Source of the DNA: Lachnospiraceae bacterium
GTDB taxonomy: Bacteria > Bacillota > Clostridia > Lachnospirales > Lachnospiraceae
DNA length: 42,479 nt
NCBI GenBank assembly: GCA_022792295.1
Contig: JAAWAR010000048.1
Span: 1-42,479, forward strand
Direction of reading: 5' to 3'
How positions within the stretch are numbered: position 1 is the stretch's first letter; each line of letters opens with the position of its first letter. This document shows, piece by piece, positions 8,109 to 19,846 of the stretch. Made by a program: the position numbers and the translations under genes. The notes beneath the pieces were generated by a model, which worked only from the letters and a program-made list of their open reading frames with translations, was not told where the DNA came from and did no database searches.

Positions 8109-9155
8109 TTATTTCCTTATAAAATGATAGCCTGTCTTCGTCGTAAAGACCTCTCCGGCCCGCAGCATGGGTGACGGAAAATGCGGTTTATTCAGCGCAT
8201 CCGGGAAAAACTGCGTCTCAAAGCAGAATCCAGCCCTCGGTTCATATTGGATTTTGCCCTTTCCGATCTCACCGAGCCCGTTTCCGGTATAAAGCTGAAC
8301 GCCCGGCAGATCCGTATAGACCTCCATTGCCCGGCCGCTTTTCTCATCCCAGGCCTCGGCCGCCAGGCTGTATACCCCTTTGTCATGGCGCAGGCACCAG
8401 TTATGATCATAACCGCCACCGTATAAAAGCGCGGTAAAATCTGCCCCAATCTCATCCCCGAACGCTTTCCACTCACGAAAATCCATCGGTGTCCCTGCCA
8501 CGGATGCGATTTCCCCGGTCGGAATCAAATCCGGCCCAATGGGGGTATAAAAGTCTGCCAGGATCCGGGCTTTATGCGAGAGCACACTCCCGCCGTTATG
8601 GCCTCCCAGGTTAAAATAGGCGTGGTTTGTCGGGTTCATCGGCGTCGTCTGGTCACAGGAGGCATGGTACGTGATCTCCAGGCAGTCCTCCTCATTTAAC
8701 CGGTAGATCACCGAAATCCGGGCATTTCCGGGATAACCCTGATCCTCGTCCGGGCTCTCAAGCGTAAACATGACACTTTTCCCATCCGCACCGGGGGCCG
8801 CCTCCCACAGCCTGGTTTCCCAATAATCTGGGCCGCTGTGGAGATTATTGTCCCCTTCGTTCTTTCCGAGTCTGTATTCTTTATCATCAATCCTAAACCG
8901 CGCCCCTTTGACCCGGTTTGCAACCCGGCCTACTATGGCACCAAAATGCGGTCCGCCCGCCAGATAGCCGGCCGCATCGTCATAGCCGAGCAGCACATCG
9001 GCGGGATTTCCCTCTCTGTCGGGAACCAGCATACGCACCCAAATCGCCCCCAGATTCGTCACCGCGGCCGAGAGGCCATTTTTGTTTGTAAGCGTGTAAA
9101 GGCTGATTTCCCTGCCATCTGGCATTTCACCGAAGCGTTCTCTTAAAATCGCCAT
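8109..9155 (-). CDS. galM: Galactose mutarotase (aldose 1-epimerase)
   Basis: Interconverts alpha and beta anomers of galactose and other aldoses. The length of 348 residues is standard. The catalytic histidine region reads TPMNPTNHAYFNLGGH (about residues 165-180), DHNWCLR contributes to sugar binding, and the catalytic glutamate is in GFCFETQFFPDALNKP near residue 305. The N-terminus LTNKNGLSAAVTNLGAIW is typical of the family. There is no signal peptide, so it is cytosolic. It lies 18 bp after asd and 3 bp before the EamA carrier. No other Leloir-pathway genes are nearby. Confidence 0.95.
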   Translation of the reverse strand: MAILRERFGEMPDGREISLYTLTNKNGLSAAVTNLGAIWVRMLVPDREGNPADVLLGYDDAAGYLAGGPHFGAIVGRVANRVKGARFRIDDKEYRLGKNEGDNNLHSGPDYWETRLWEAAPGADGKSVMFTLESPDEDQGYPGNARISVIYRLNEEDCLEITYHASCDQTTPMNPTNHAYFNLGGHNGGSVLSHKARILADFYTPIGPDLIPTGEIASVAGTPMDFREWKAFGDEIGADFTALLYGGGYDHNWCLRHDKGVYSLAAEAWDEKSGRAMEVYTDLPGVQLYTGNGLGEIGKGKIQYEPRAGFCFETQFFPDALNKPHFPSPMLRAGEVFTTKTGYHFIRK

Positions 9156-9173
9156 TTGTCTTTTATCCCCTTC

Positions 9174-10259
9174 TTATTTAGCTGTGATGTACTCCTGCTC
9201 GGTTAAAAGCTCCGCGCACAAAAGCGCCCCGCCGGCCGCCCCGCGCAGCGTATTATGGGAAAGCCCCACAAACTTCCAGTCATACACCGTATCCTCTCTG
9301 AGACGGCCTACGGAGATCCCCATGCCGTTCTCAAAATCCACGTCAAGCGCTACCTGTGGGCGGTTGTCTTCCTCCAGATACTGCATAAACTGCTTTGGAG
9401 CACTCGGCAGGGAGAGTCTTTGCGGAAGCCCCTCAAAGCGTACAAGGGCTTCGATTAACTGTTCCTTGGACGGTTTCTTGCGGAATTTTACGAATACGGC
9501 CGCCGTATGCCCATTTAAAACCGGCACGCGAATACACTGACAGGTGATCACCGGCCCTGCGGCCTTCACGATTACGCTGCCTTCCAGCCTGCCCCATATT
9601 TTTAAAGGCTCCTGCTCGCTCTTTTCTTCCTCGCCGCCGATATAGGGAATCACATTGCCCTCCATCTCTGGCCAGTCCTTAAAAGTTTTCCCGGCGCCGG
9701 AAATGGCCTGATATGTCGTCGCGACAACCTCATACGGCTCATATTCCTTCCATGCAGTCAAAACCGGCGTATAACTTTGAATCGAACAGTTCGGTTTCAC
9801 CGCAATGAAGCCGCGCGTTGTCCCAAGTCGCTTTCTCTGAAACGGGATCACGCCAAAGTGCTCCGGGTTAAGCTCCGGTACTACCATCGGCACATCAGGC
9901 GTCCAGCGGTGGGCGCTGTTGTTGGAGACCACCGGCGTCTCGGCCCTCGCATACTCCTCCTCGATGGCACGGATCTCCTCCTTTGTCATATCCACCGCAC
10001 TGAATACGAAATCCACTTTCTGCGCAACTGCCTGCACCTCGTTGACATTCATAACCGCCATACTCTTTAAAGACTCTGGCATTGGCGTAGGCATCTTCCA
10101 CCGGCCGCCGACAGCCTCCTCATACGTCTTTCCCGCTGACCGCGGGCTCGCTGCCACGGCTGCAACTTCATACCATGGATGATTCTCCAACAAGGAAACA
10201 AATCTCTGCCCCACCATGCCGGTAGCACCGAGTACACCCACTCTTAGCTTCTTTTCCAT
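9174..10259 (-). CDS. asd: Aspartate-semialdehyde dehydrogenase (archaeal/fungal-type subclass)
   Basis: Reduces aspartyl-4-phosphate to aspartate semialdehyde with NADPH, the branch point to lysine/diaminopimelate, threonine and methionine. The 361 residues start with a Rossmann nucleotide loop, VGVLGATGMVGQRF (7-20). The active-site cysteine is C158 in FIAVKPNCSIQSY, and SGAGKTFKDWPEMEGN follows. The length and the motif GATGMVGQRF place it in the archaeal/fungal-type group common in Clostridia rather than the Gram-negative group. I chose ATG 10259 because GGAG lies 8-10 bases upstream; a longer frame to 10292 has no such site. It is flanked by deoD and galM; no riboswitch for lysine is visible upstream. 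Confidence 0.95.
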   Translation of the reverse strand: MEKKLRVGVLGATGMVGQRFVSLLENHPWYEVAAVAASPRSAGKTYEEAVGGRWKMPTPMPESLKSMAVMNVNEVQAVAQKVDFVFSAVDMTKEEIRAIEEEYARAETPVVSNNSAHRWTPDVPMVVPELNPEHFGVIPFQRKRLGTTRGFIAVKPNCSIQSYTPVLTAWKEYEPYEVVATTYQAISGAGKTFKDWPEMEGNVIPYIGGEEEKSEQEPLKIWGRLEGSVIVKAAGPVITCQCIRVPVLNGHTAAVFVKFRKKPSKEQLIEALVRFEGLPQRLSLPSAPKQFMQYLEEDNRPQVALDVDFENGMGISVGRLREDTVYDWKFVGLSHNTLRGAAGGALLCAELLTEQEYITAK

Positions 10260-10349
10260 AATTTTTCTCCTCACTGCACATAGATTTTCCAAAAGTATCC
10301 CCCGTACTGCCCCACATAAAGAAACGTTTTACATTTTCCCGGCTCTGTC

Positions 10350-11075
10350 CTACGGCACAAAAATATCCAGAGCCACCTGCATCATCTCCTCAAAGCTCGT
10401 CTCCCGCTCCTTTGCGTCCGTGCTCTCGCCCGTCACCATGGAATCGGAGATCGTGAGGATTGAAAGCGCCTCCACGCCTGCAAGCGCCGCATTTGCGTAA
10501 AGCACCGCCGATTCCATCTCCACGGCCAAAGCGCCCATATCGGCAAAGCTTAAGCCGCCCTCGACTCGCTTTTCGGGTGCGTAAAATACATCCGAGGTCA
10601 CGACGTTTCCCACATGATAGGAGATCCCGTAATCCGCGGCCTTGTACACGCCTTTTACCAGCATACCGAAACTGCAGGTCAGTGCCGGGATGCCGGGCAG
10701 GCCGAGCTTCGTGATGTACCCTGCTTCCGAGCAGGCTCCCATTGCAAACACCAGGTCCCGGACATGTACGCTTTCTTGCAGAGCCCCGGCGGTCCCCACG
10801 CGGATGAGCCGCTTCACGCCGTAGCCATGGATCAGCTCATGCGAATAAATGCCGATCGACGGGCCTCCCATCCCGGTACCCATGACAGAGACCGGCACAT
10901 CCCGGTAAAAGCCTGTATAGCCAAGCATATTCCTCGTCGAATTGAACTGTTTGGCCCCGGCCAGGAAATTTTCGGCAATAAATTTTGCACGCAGCGGATC
11001 TCCCGGCAGAAGAATATTCGGCGCGATCTCGCCTTCCTTTGCCTCAATATGCGGTGTCGGTATCTTCAGTTCCAT
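10350..11075 (-). CDS. deoD: Purine-nucleoside phosphorylase, DeoD type
   Basis: Phosphorolysis of purine (deoxy)ribonucleosides to free base and (deoxy)ribose-1-phosphate; hexameric cytosolic enzyme. The 241 residues show LLPGDPLRAKFIAENF (23-38), the phosphate-binding GTGMGGPSIGIY near 66-77, RVGTAGAL near 91-98, and VEMESAVLYANA near 184-195, where the glutamates hold the ribose. The general-acid aspartate lies in TISDSMVTGE near residue 208. Start ATG 11075 follows AAAGGAGGGATTTTTT. It sits 26 bp after parC and 90 bp before asd. With upp and the two purine genes at the left edge it is one of four nucleotide-metabolism genes within 11 kb. Confidence 0.96.
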   Translation of the reverse strand: MELKIPTPHIEAKEGEIAPNILLPGDPLRAKFIAENFLAGAKQFNSTRNMLGYTGFYRDVPVSVMGTGMGGPSIGIYSHELIHGYGVKRLIRVGTAGALQESVHVRDLVFAMGACSEAGYITKLGLPGIPALTCSFGMLVKGVYKAADYGISYHVGNVVTSDVFYAPEKRVEGGLSFADMGALAVEMESAVLYANAALAGVEALSILTISDSMVTGESTDAKERETSFEEMMQVALDIFVP

Positions 11076-11101
11076 AAAAAATCCCTCCTTTATATTATTT
11101 T

Positions 11102-13330
11102 TTACCTTTTGCTGCCCTTTCCGTCTCGTTTGGCTGCTTTGAGCCGTTCCAGATGGACCGGCTTTTCCTTGTAGGTGATCACCTGATCCTTTCGCGGCAG
11201 ATATACATGCTCCAATGTATCATTGGCGTCCAGCCGCATCCCGCGGACACCCCGGCTGTTCTTTTTAAGCACCGGGATTTCCTCTGTTGCAAATTTCAAA
11301 AACAGACCCTTTTCGGACTGTAAGACCACCTCGGTCTCTCCGTCTATAGGACGTACCGCGATCAGCTTATCCCCCTCCGAAAGCTTCGTCGCCGCCACCA
11401 TACGGTTGGCCGTCATGAATTCCTCACCGCCCACCTGTTTGATCAGCCCCTGAGCCGTAGCGAACAAAAACACACGGCCCGGGAGCGCAGCCGCGGCTGC
11501 GGCAAAGAGGATCTGCTCCCTCGTACCGTCAAATTTGCTGATATTTTCGATCGGCTGCCCCTTATCCTTGAGCTTTCCGGCCGGGACATCGGACACCTTC
11601 ACTTGATGCAGGACCCCTGCGTCCGTAAAAAAGCACAGCCTATCATCGGTCATGGCCGGGATTACGCGCGCCTGCTCGGCGTCAACCGTCTCCTGGTTCC
11701 TTTCATAGGCGCTCTTGTCTAAAAGCTTACAATAGCCAAAGCGGTCCATGACAAAAACCGCTTCCCTGGCCGCCTCCTTGATCTCCTCAAAGACAATCTC
11801 CTCGCCATCCTCAAGAGCCGTGCGCCTCTCCATGGCAAACGCAGCCCGAATCGCATCTAAATCGGCCTTTAAAACCTCATCCATATTTTTCTGGCTGGCA
11901 AGGATATGGCGGTATTCACGAATTCTTTTTAGGGTCTCTTTGTATGCCTTCTGGAGGGCCAGGATCTCGAGCCCGATTAACCGGTACAGCCGCATCTCCA
12001 GGATCGCCGTAGCCTGGCGCTCGGTGAAATGAAGTTTTTTTGCATCCTCCTCAAAGCCTCCCGAGCGGAAGCGGATGTTTTTCGTATTGCCTGTCATCAG
12101 GCATTCCTTTGCATCCTTCATATTTTTGGAGCCGCGCAGGATGGCGATAATCAAGTCAATCACGTCGCATGCCTCGATTAAGCCCTCCTGTATCTCTTTT
12201 TTCTCCATCTCCCGGTTTAAAAGTACATTGTACTTTTTTGTCATGTTCCTGTACTGAAACTCCAGGAAGGTGTTTAAAATCTGCTTCAGATTCATCGTCT
12301 CAGGACGCCCGTCGTCGATCGCCAGCATATTGACGCCAAAGGTGTCTTCAAGCTTTGTCTTCTTATATAATATGTTCTTGATACGGTTGACGTCTGCGTC
12401 CTTTTTAAGTTCTAAAACGATGCGGATGCCCTCTTTATTCGACTGGTTGGAAATATCCACCACATCCGGGAGCTTTTTCGACTCCACCAGCTCACCGATG
12501 TCCGAAAGAAACTTATTAATGCCCGCACCGATCATTGTATATGGAATTTCCGTGATCACAAGCTTATCCCGGTCAGACTTGCGCCGCCCGAGCTCCACTT
12601 CGGCGCGCCCGCGCACTTTGATCTTTCCCACGCCCGTCTCGTAGATGGATAACAGCTCACTCTTATTGGCGATTATGCCGCCCGTCGGGAAATCCGGCCC
12701 CGGAAGATACTGCATCAGATCCTGTACCGTCATGAGGCGGTTGTCAATATATGCCTTGACCGCATCTATGATCTCGCCCAGATTATGCGGCGGGATGCTC
12801 GTGCTCATGCCAACCGCAATCCCCTCTGCGCCGTTGAGCAGAAGGTTCGGGATGCGTACCGGCAGAACCTCCGGCTCTGTTTCTGTCTCGTCATAATTTG
12901 AGACAAATTCCACGGTCTTATCAAGATCCTTTAAATAGACCTCCTCCGCAAACTTCTTAAGCCTGGCCTCGGTATAGCGCATCGCCGCGGCCCCATCGCC
13001 TTCAATGGATCCAAAATTGCCGTGGCCATCCACAAGCGCCATTCCCTTTTTAAAATCCTGCGACAGAACCACCAATGTCTCGTAGATTGAGCTGTCCCCA
13101 TGCGGGTGATATTTACCCATCGTATCTCCGACGATACGCGCCGACTTCCGATGCGGCTTATCATGCTCTAAATGAAGCTCGCTCATGTCATACAGCACAC
13201 GCCGCTGCACCGGCTTTAACCCGTCCCTGGCGTCCGGGATAGCGCGGGCCGTGATAACGCTCATGGAATAATCCAGGTAGCTTTTCTGCATTTCCTCGGA
13301 ATATTCCGTTGTCAATATTTTCTCCGCCAT
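11102..13330 (-). CDS. parC: DNA topoisomerase IV subunit A (GyrA/ParC family)
   Basis: The DNA-cutting subunit of a type IIA topoisomerase that decatenates or supercoils DNA with its ParE/GyrB partner, encoded 94 bp upstream. The 742 residues have the winged-helix core ([17 protein letters not shown], 33-49), the quinolone-resistance region [10 protein letters not shown] with Ser80 and Glu84 in the same positions as E. coli ParC, and the catalytic tyrosine Y119 in [11 protein letters not shown]. The C-terminal pinwheel is shorter than in GyrA and I see no canonical GyrA box (QRRGGKG), which favours ParC. Some Clostridia carry a paralogous gyrase pair, so the functional name is an inference. 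Start ATG 13330 follows AAGGAG. Confidence 0.88.
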   Translation of the reverse strand: MAEKILTTEYSEEMQKSYLDYSMSVITARAIPDARDGLKPVQRRVLYDMSELHLEHDKPHRKSARIVGDTMGKYHPHGDSSIYETLVVLSQDFKKGMALVDGHGNFGSIEGDGAAAMRYTEARLKKFAEEVYLKDLDKTVEFVSNYDETETEPEVLPVRIPNLLLNGAEGIAVGMSTSIPPHNLGEIIDAVKAYIDNRLMTVQDLMQYLPGPDFPTGGIIANKSELLSIYETGVGKIKVRGRAEVELGRRKSDRDKLVITEIPYTMIGAGINKFLSDIGELVESKKLPDVVDISNQSNKEGIRIVLELKKDADVNRIKNILYKKTKLEDTFGVNMLAIDDGRPETMNLKQILNTFLEFQYRNMTKKYNVLLNREMEKKEIQEGLIEACDVIDLIIAILRGSKNMKDAKECLMTGNTKNIRFRSGGFEEDAKKLHFTERQATAILEMRLYRLIGLEILALQKAYKETLKRIREYRHILASQKNMDEVLKADLDAIRAAFAMERRTALEDGEEIVFEEIKEAAREAVFVMDRFGYCKLLDKSAYERNQETVDAEQARVIPAMTDDRLCFFTDAGVLHQVKVSDVPAGKLKDKGQPIENISKFDGTREQILFAAAAAALPGRVFLFATAQGLIKQVGGEEFMTANRMVAATKLSEGDKLIAVRPIDGETEVVLQSEKGLFLKFATEEIPVLKKNSRGVRGMRLDANDTLEHVYLPRKDQVITYKEKPVHLERLKAAKRDGKGSKR

Positions 13331-13424
13331 GTTCTGTTTCTCTCCTTACCTGTGGCAGTCTTCCCAAAACCTTCAGACAGGTCTGCGCAGGGGCCTTCTA
13401 TATTCCGGCAAGAAATCCGCCTCC

Positions 13425-15749
<2,325 letters not shown>

Positions 15750-16292
15750 ATGAACAAATTTCTTGATCTCTTTCTCACATTCGCCCGCATCGGCGGGCTG
15801 ACCTTCGGCGGCGGATACGCGATGCTGCCGATCTTACAGCGCGAGGTCGTGGAAAAGCGCGGCTGGGCAACGGAGGAGGAATTAATGGACTACTATGCCA
15901 TTGGCCAGTGTACCCCGGGCATCATTGCTGTCAACACGGCCACCTTCATCGGCCAAAAGACCGGCGGCATCATCGGCGGCATCATCGCAACCCTCGGTGT
16001 CGTCTTCCCGTCCCTTATTATCATCAGCGTAATTGCTGCATTTATTCAAAATTTTGCCGACCTGGCCGTCGTCCAGAACGCCTTTGCCGGAATCCGCGTC
16101 TGCGTCTGCGTCCTGATCTTCAATGCGGTCGTAAAACTCTGGAAAAAATCCGTTGTTGACAAGCGGACCCTTGTGATCTTCTTTCTCATCACAGCAGGCT
16201 CGGCCCTCACGGATCTCTCCCCAATCCTGTTTGTTATCGCAGCGGGAGTGATCGGCATCCTTTTAAAGAACAGGGAGGTACAGGCGAAATGA
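15750..16292 (+). CDS. Chromate transporter, short-chain subunit 1
   Basis: A 180-residue membrane protein equal to one half of a ChrA chromate permease (CHR superfamily, PF02417). The signature FARIGGLTFGGGYAMLPIL is at residues 11-29, followed by YAIGQCTPGIIAVNTATFIG and about six hydrophobic segments. Short-chain CHR proteins occur as adjacent gene pairs whose products act together with opposite membrane orientations; the second gene overlaps this one by the ATGA at 16289-16292. I chose ATG 15750 because AAAGGAG sits 9 bases upstream (15734-15740). Characterised members export chromate, but many clostridial pairs are untested and may carry other anions. Confidence 0.9.
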   Translation: MNKFLDLFLTFARIGGLTFGGGYAMLPILQREVVEKRGWATEEELMDYYAIGQCTPGIIAVNTATFIGQKTGGIIGGIIATLGVVFPSLIIISVIAAFIQNFADLAVVQNAFAGIRVCVCVLIFNAVVKLWKKSVVDKRTLVIFFLITAGSALTDLSPILFVIAAGVIGILLKNREVQAK

Positions 16293-16876
16293 TGCTCTAT
16301 CTTCAGCTTTTTTATGAATTTTTTAAGGCGGGCCTGTTCGCTGTCGGGGGCGGTATGGCTACCCTTCCCTTCCTCTACAATATTTCTGACAAGACCGGCT
16401 GGTTTACTTACGGACAGCTTGCGGACATGATCGCCATCTCTGAGTCTACACCCGGCCCGATCGGCGTCAACATGGCAACCTACGTGGGCTTTACCACCGG
16501 CGGAGTTTTAGGCGCCGTGATCGCAACGCTGGGACTCATCACGCCGTCTATCATTATTATTCTGATCATTGCAGGCTTTTTAAAGGCATTTAAAGACAGC
16601 AAATATGTGCAGAATGCATTCTACGGGCTAAGACCGGCCTCGACCGGCCTGATCGCTGCCGCCGGGCTTTCCGTTGTCGCACTTGTGCTTTTCCAGAAGG
16701 AGCTCTACGAGGCAAGCAAAAATGTGCTGGATCTGATTAATTTGCATAATGCAGTGTTGATGGTGGTTTTATATTTCTTCACAGCCCGTTTTAAGAAAAC
16801 AAAAGGGCTGCATCCGGTGGTATTTATTGCGGCCTCAGCGGTGATCGGAATCGTTTTCCGATTCGGAGGCGTGTAA
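16289..16876 (+). CDS. Chromate transporter, short-chain subunit 2
   Basis: The partner half-transporter, 195 residues. It repeats the family pattern: FFKAGLFAVGGGMATLPFL (11-29), ISESTPGPIGVNMATYVGF (about 50-68) and a run of hydrophobic helices to the C-terminus. It starts within the stop codon of the first subunit (ATGA overlap), which implies translational coupling and equal amounts of both halves. An intrinsic terminator lies about 100 bp downstream at 16978-17035, so the pair forms a two-gene unit. Confidence 0.9.
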   Translation: MMLYLQLFYEFFKAGLFAVGGGMATLPFLYNISDKTGWFTYGQLADMIAISESTPGPIGVNMATYVGFTTGGVLGAVIATLGLITPSIIIILIIAGFLKAFKDSKYVQNAFYGLRPASTGLIAAAGLSVVALVLFQKELYEASKNVLDLINLHNAVLMVVLYFFTARFKKTKGLHPVVFIAASAVIGIVFRFGGV

Positions 16877-16977
16877 AGATACTTAAGGAGCCGCCGAATG
16901 TGGAGGCACAGGACACGCGGCAGGCCGCTGCCGCCGGTCGGCAAGACACGGCAGAATCTCTCAGCCCATATCTATGC

Positions 16978-17035
16978 AAAAAACGGGGAACGGATTTTGG
17001 CCTTCCGGGCCAAAGTCCAAGAAGCCCCGTTTTTT
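16978..17035 (+). terminator. Intrinsic terminator after the chromate transporter pair
   Basis: An outer stem ACGGGG (16983-16988)/CCCCGT (17025-17030) encloses an inner stem near 16992-17017 (TTTGGCC/GGCCAAA). The sequence is flanked by six A on the left and TTTTTT on the right, so it can terminate in both directions. It follows the end of the second chr gene by about 100 bp. Confidence 0.85.
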
Positions 17036-17121
17036 GTGTGAGCCGGAGGCTTAGAGCTTTAAACGTTGAAATCCGGCTGCCATCCTTGGCCCTACGGCCT
17101 TTTTTCATTTAGGGTATTACA

Positions 17122-17189
17122 TTTTTATGCATATTTTTATTATAAAAATGCAAAAAACACATGACTTTTCTGTCAAAATATAGTATACT
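17122..17189 (+). promoter_or_regulatory. yfcC promoter with AT-rich inverted repeat (ArgR-like candidate)
   Basis: The core promoter is ATGACT (17161-17166), a 17-bp spacer and TATACT (17184-17189). Immediately upstream, 17122-17156 is an imperfect inverted repeat whose arms read TGCATATTTTTAT and ATAAAAATGCA. The half ATAAAAATGCA resembles the arginine-repressor box half (AATAAAAATKCA in Bacillus). The gene served is a YfcC/ArcD-like carrier, which is why arginine control is worth considering; the assignment is inference. Confidence 0.45.
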
Positions 17190-17246
17190 GACGGCAGCAT
17201 GAAAAAAATCCCCTGCCCCAGGGCATGGGAGAGGAGGTTCCTTATT

Positions 17247-18773
17247 ATGGAAGAAACAAAAGCTCAAAAAAAGAAATTCCAAACCCCACACACCTACATT
17301 ATCATTTTCGGTGTCATCCTGTTTGCCGTGTTCCTCACATTCTTCATCCCGCTCGGAAAATACGACACCATGGAAGTCACCTACGTTCAGCAAAACGGAA
17401 CCGAACGCACACGGACCGTCCTGGACCCGGACAGCTTTACCTATGTGTTGGATGAAAACGGAAACAAAGTCACAAAAGTAGCTCCCTTATTCGGCACAGA
17501 AGATTTTGGCGGACAAGGCATTTTAAACTTCGTCTTTGAAGGCATGACGGTCGGCGATAAAAACGGGACAGCGGTCGGTATCATCGCATTCATCCTTGTC
17601 GTTGGCGGCTCATTTGGGATTATTCTGCGTACGGGGGCTGTGGAGAGCGGCATCATGCGCGTCATTTCCATTACCAAAGGAAAGGAAATCGTCGTAATTC
17701 CGATCCTCATAACCATCTTCTCTCTCGGCGGAGCCGTTTTCGGCATGTCCGAGGAGACGATTCCTTTTGTTATGGTGATCGTTCCTATGGCGATTGCGAT
17801 GGGCTATGACGCAGTCGTCGGTATCATGTGTTCTTATGTGGCGGCTCAAATCGGCTTCGGTACATCCTGGCAGAATCCCTTCAGCGTGGCAATCGCCCAG
17901 GGTATCTCCGGCCTGCAGGTCATGTCCGGCGCATGGTTTCGGATCCCTGTATGGATCCTTTTTACAACGCTTGCCTGCATTTTCACGATGCGTTATGCGA
18001 CCAAAATAAAAAAGAACCCCAAAATTTCTGTATCCTATGAGACAGACCACGCCTACCGCGCTGATTTCTCCGGTGAGGATAAAAAGAATCTTCCGTTTAC
18101 ACTCGGACATAAGCTGGTGCTTTTGACTGTAGCAGTAGGCATGGTATGGACCATCTGGGGCGTCGTCTGCAAGGGCTACTATATTCCCGAGATCGCTTCC
18201 CAGTTCTTTGTTATGGGACTTATTTCTGGTATCATCGGCATTGCGTTCCATTTAAACGATATGCGTCTCAATGACATTGCAACCTCATTTAACCAGGGTG
18301 CTTCCGATCTTCTGGGTGCTGCGCTCTGCGTTGGAATGGCACAGGGAATCCTGATTGTACTTGGAGGCACAAGCCCCACAGACGGTACTGTGCTCAACAC
18401 AATCCTGCATTCCATCAGCCAGGCTATGCAGAATTTCCCTCCGGTCATTTCCGCATGGCTTATGTATGTCTTCCAGGCTGTTTTTAACTTTTTCGTCGTC
18501 TCCGGCTCCGGACAGGCCTCTTTGACAATGCCAATCATGGCTCCGCTCTCCGATCTGATCGGCGTCGAGCGTCAGGTTGCCGTCCTTGCCTTCCAGTTCG
18601 GTGATGCTTTTACTAACTGCATCGTCCCGACCTCCGGCTGTCTGATCGGCGCGCTGGCCGCTGCCCGCTTAGACTGGAGCCAATGGGCCAAATTCCAGAT
18701 CAAATTCCAGGGTATGATGTTTGTTCTCTCTACGGCAGCCGTTATCCTGGCTGTCATATTGGGATTGTCATGA
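17247..18773 (+). CDS. yfcC: YfcC-family membrane carrier (basic amino acid/C4-dicarboxylate type)
   Basis: A 508-residue integral membrane protein with about 12 helices. It belongs to the YfcC/DcuC group, which includes proteins annotated as arginine/ornithine antiporters and C4-dicarboxylate carriers. After a short hydrophilic start, the first helix is YIIIFGVILFAVFLTFF; an external stretch follows with FTYVLDENGNKV. Conserved regions include GAVFGMSEETIPFVMVIVP near 157-175, GFGTSWQNPFSVAIAQGISG, and a C-terminal GSGQASLTMPIMAPLSDL plus QFGDAFTNCIVPTSG, matching the twofold structure of the family. I chose ATG 17247 because GAGAGGAGG lies 8 bases upstream. It has its own promoter and terminator, so it is monocistronic. 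The transported substrate is not established. Confidence 0.87.
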   Translation: MEETKAQKKKFQTPHTYIIIFGVILFAVFLTFFIPLGKYDTMEVTYVQQNGTERTRTVLDPDSFTYVLDENGNKVTKVAPLFGTEDFGGQGILNFVFEGMTVGDKNGTAVGIIAFILVVGGSFGIILRTGAVESGIMRVISITKGKEIVVIPILITIFSLGGAVFGMSEETIPFVMVIVPMAIAMGYDAVVGIMCSYVAAQIGFGTSWQNPFSVAIAQGISGLQVMSGAWFRIPVWILFTTLACIFTMRYATKIKKNPKISVSYETDHAYRADFSGEDKKNLPFTLGHKLVLLTVAVGMVWTIWGVVCKGYYIPEIASQFFVMGLISGIIGIAFHLNDMRLNDIATSFNQGASDLLGAALCVGMAQGILIVLGGTSPTDGTVLNTILHSISQAMQNFPPVISAWLMYVFQAVFNFFVVSGSGQASLTMPIMAPLSDLIGVERQVAVLAFQFGDAFTNCIVPTSGCLIGALAAARLDWSQWAKFQIKFQGMMFVLSTAAVILAVILGLS

Positions 18774-18787
18774 TAAAATAATAAGAT

Positions 18788-18827
18788 AAGCCTGCCAGAT
18801 CCGTTCGGATCAAGGCAGGCTTTTTTG
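18788..18827 (+). terminator. Intrinsic terminator of yfcC
   Basis: AAGCCTGCC (18788-18796) pairs with GGCAGGCTT (18814-18822), with an inner GATCCG/CGGATC stem and a downstream run of T. It lies 15 bp after the stop codon and between convergent genes. Confidence 0.92.
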
Positions 18828-18849
18828 TTTCTCTTTTGTCCGGAAACGA

Positions 18850-19800
18850 TTACTCCGCCTCCTGCAGATTCAACAAATCGCTCACAAGCTCGTACTCCAC
18901 AACTCCAATCATCTTGGAACCGTCAAGCTGTACATAGCAGAGCGTCCCCTCGAAATTTGCATAGCCGCCCACATAGACGGTCAGCAAACGCGTCTCCCCA
19001 TTGACTTTGAGCTCCGCCTGAAGCGTCTTCCTGGTATCCTCTGTGAGCTCCGCCGACACAAGCTCCTGGGACTGTATATGATAGGAAGCAAACTCCTGCG
19101 GTTTCAGACGGCTGATTCCGGACGCAATTCTTGTCATAGCTTCCGTATCGGAAGACTTGTACCGCACCGTCTCCCCTTCAGCCGTTATGACAGCGGATAC
19201 GAGGTCTGCGGCCGTTACATTCAGATCAAGGCTGTCGCGAATCACGAGGGAATTGTAATCAAAAATCAGCGAATCGCCTAACGAGCCGGGAATCGTATAG
19301 ATTATCCCGTCATCGAGAGTAATATAATAATTGCCGGACGCATCCTTATCGCCAATGTATATATTGGTCTCCCCCTTTTGGCTGTCCGTAATATAGACAG
19401 TGAAGGCCGGCTTGTCAAGGCCGTACGAGTCAAGCTCCTGAGGCGCCTCCTCTTTTGTGAGTGCCGAGAGCTTTAAAAATCCCTGTGCCATCGCATCAAA
19501 TCGCTCTTGGTTGAGTGGAATCGCCGTATCCATCGCGTCAATCCAAGTGCCTTCTTTCCATTTAAAGATCATATCCGTATCGATACTGCTGTAGCAAAAA
19601 TCAATCGGATTTTCCAGATTTAAAAGAGAAATCCCCGCCCCAGTAGTATCTGCAGGTGCCGCCTCGTCAATCAGCTTCGTAAGCTCCACGGCCGGTACCG
19701 TCGAAGCAGCCGAACCGTCGCCTGCCTTTTTTCCGCATCCGAAAAGCACAAGCGTCACGCCCACAGCCGCCGCCAGCGTAAAGATTCTGTATGTTTTCAT
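18850..19800 (-). CDS. DUF4340-type lipoprotein
   Basis: A 316-residue lipoprotein: basic start, hydrophobic core and the lipobox LVLFGC, with Cys lipidated near residue 20. The mature part has the pattern of the DUF4340 family, with SAL-x-KEEAPQELDSYGLDKPAFTV and the TNIYIGDKDASGNYYITLDDG strand, then a second similar half (VISAEGETVR-like segment, about residues 180-220). Family members are often encoded next to gliding/ABC-2 transporter genes; none is present here. I chose ATG 19800 (MKTYR) because GGAAGGA lies 9 bases upstream; ATG 19806 is too close to that site. An extended -10 promoter lies at 19838-19843. The function is unknown. Confidence 0.8.
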   Translation of the reverse strand: MKTYRIFTLAAAVGVTLVLFGCGKKAGDGSAASTVPAVELTKLIDEAAPADTTGAGISLLNLENPIDFCYSSIDTDMIFKWKEGTWIDAMDTAIPLNQERFDAMAQGFLKLSALTKEEAPQELDSYGLDKPAFTVYITDSQKGETNIYIGDKDASGNYYITLDDGIIYTIPGSLGDSLIFDYNSLVIRDSLDLNVTAADLVSAVITAEGETVRYKSSDTEAMTRIASGISRLKPQEFASYHIQSQELVSAELTEDTRKTLQAELKVNGETRLLTVYVGGYANFEGTLCYVQLDGSKMIGVVEYELVSDLLNLQEAE

Positions 19801-19837
19801 GTACATTCTTCCTTCCGTTTTACTTTTTTGCATGGCC

Positions 19838-19846
19838 ATTATAACA
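19838..19846 (-). promoter_or_regulatory. Extended -10 promoter of the DUF4340 lipoprotein gene
   Basis: Read leftwards the sequence is TGTTATAATGG: a perfect TATAAT (19838-19843) with the upstream TG of an extended -10. I see no convincing -35. The predicted transcript starts about 30 bases before the start codon. Confidence 0.55.

Noticed and set aside
10260-10349. Search for a lysine riboswitch or T-box upstream of asd
   Set aside because: The gap is only 90 bp and holds no riboswitch-like structure or T-box sequence.
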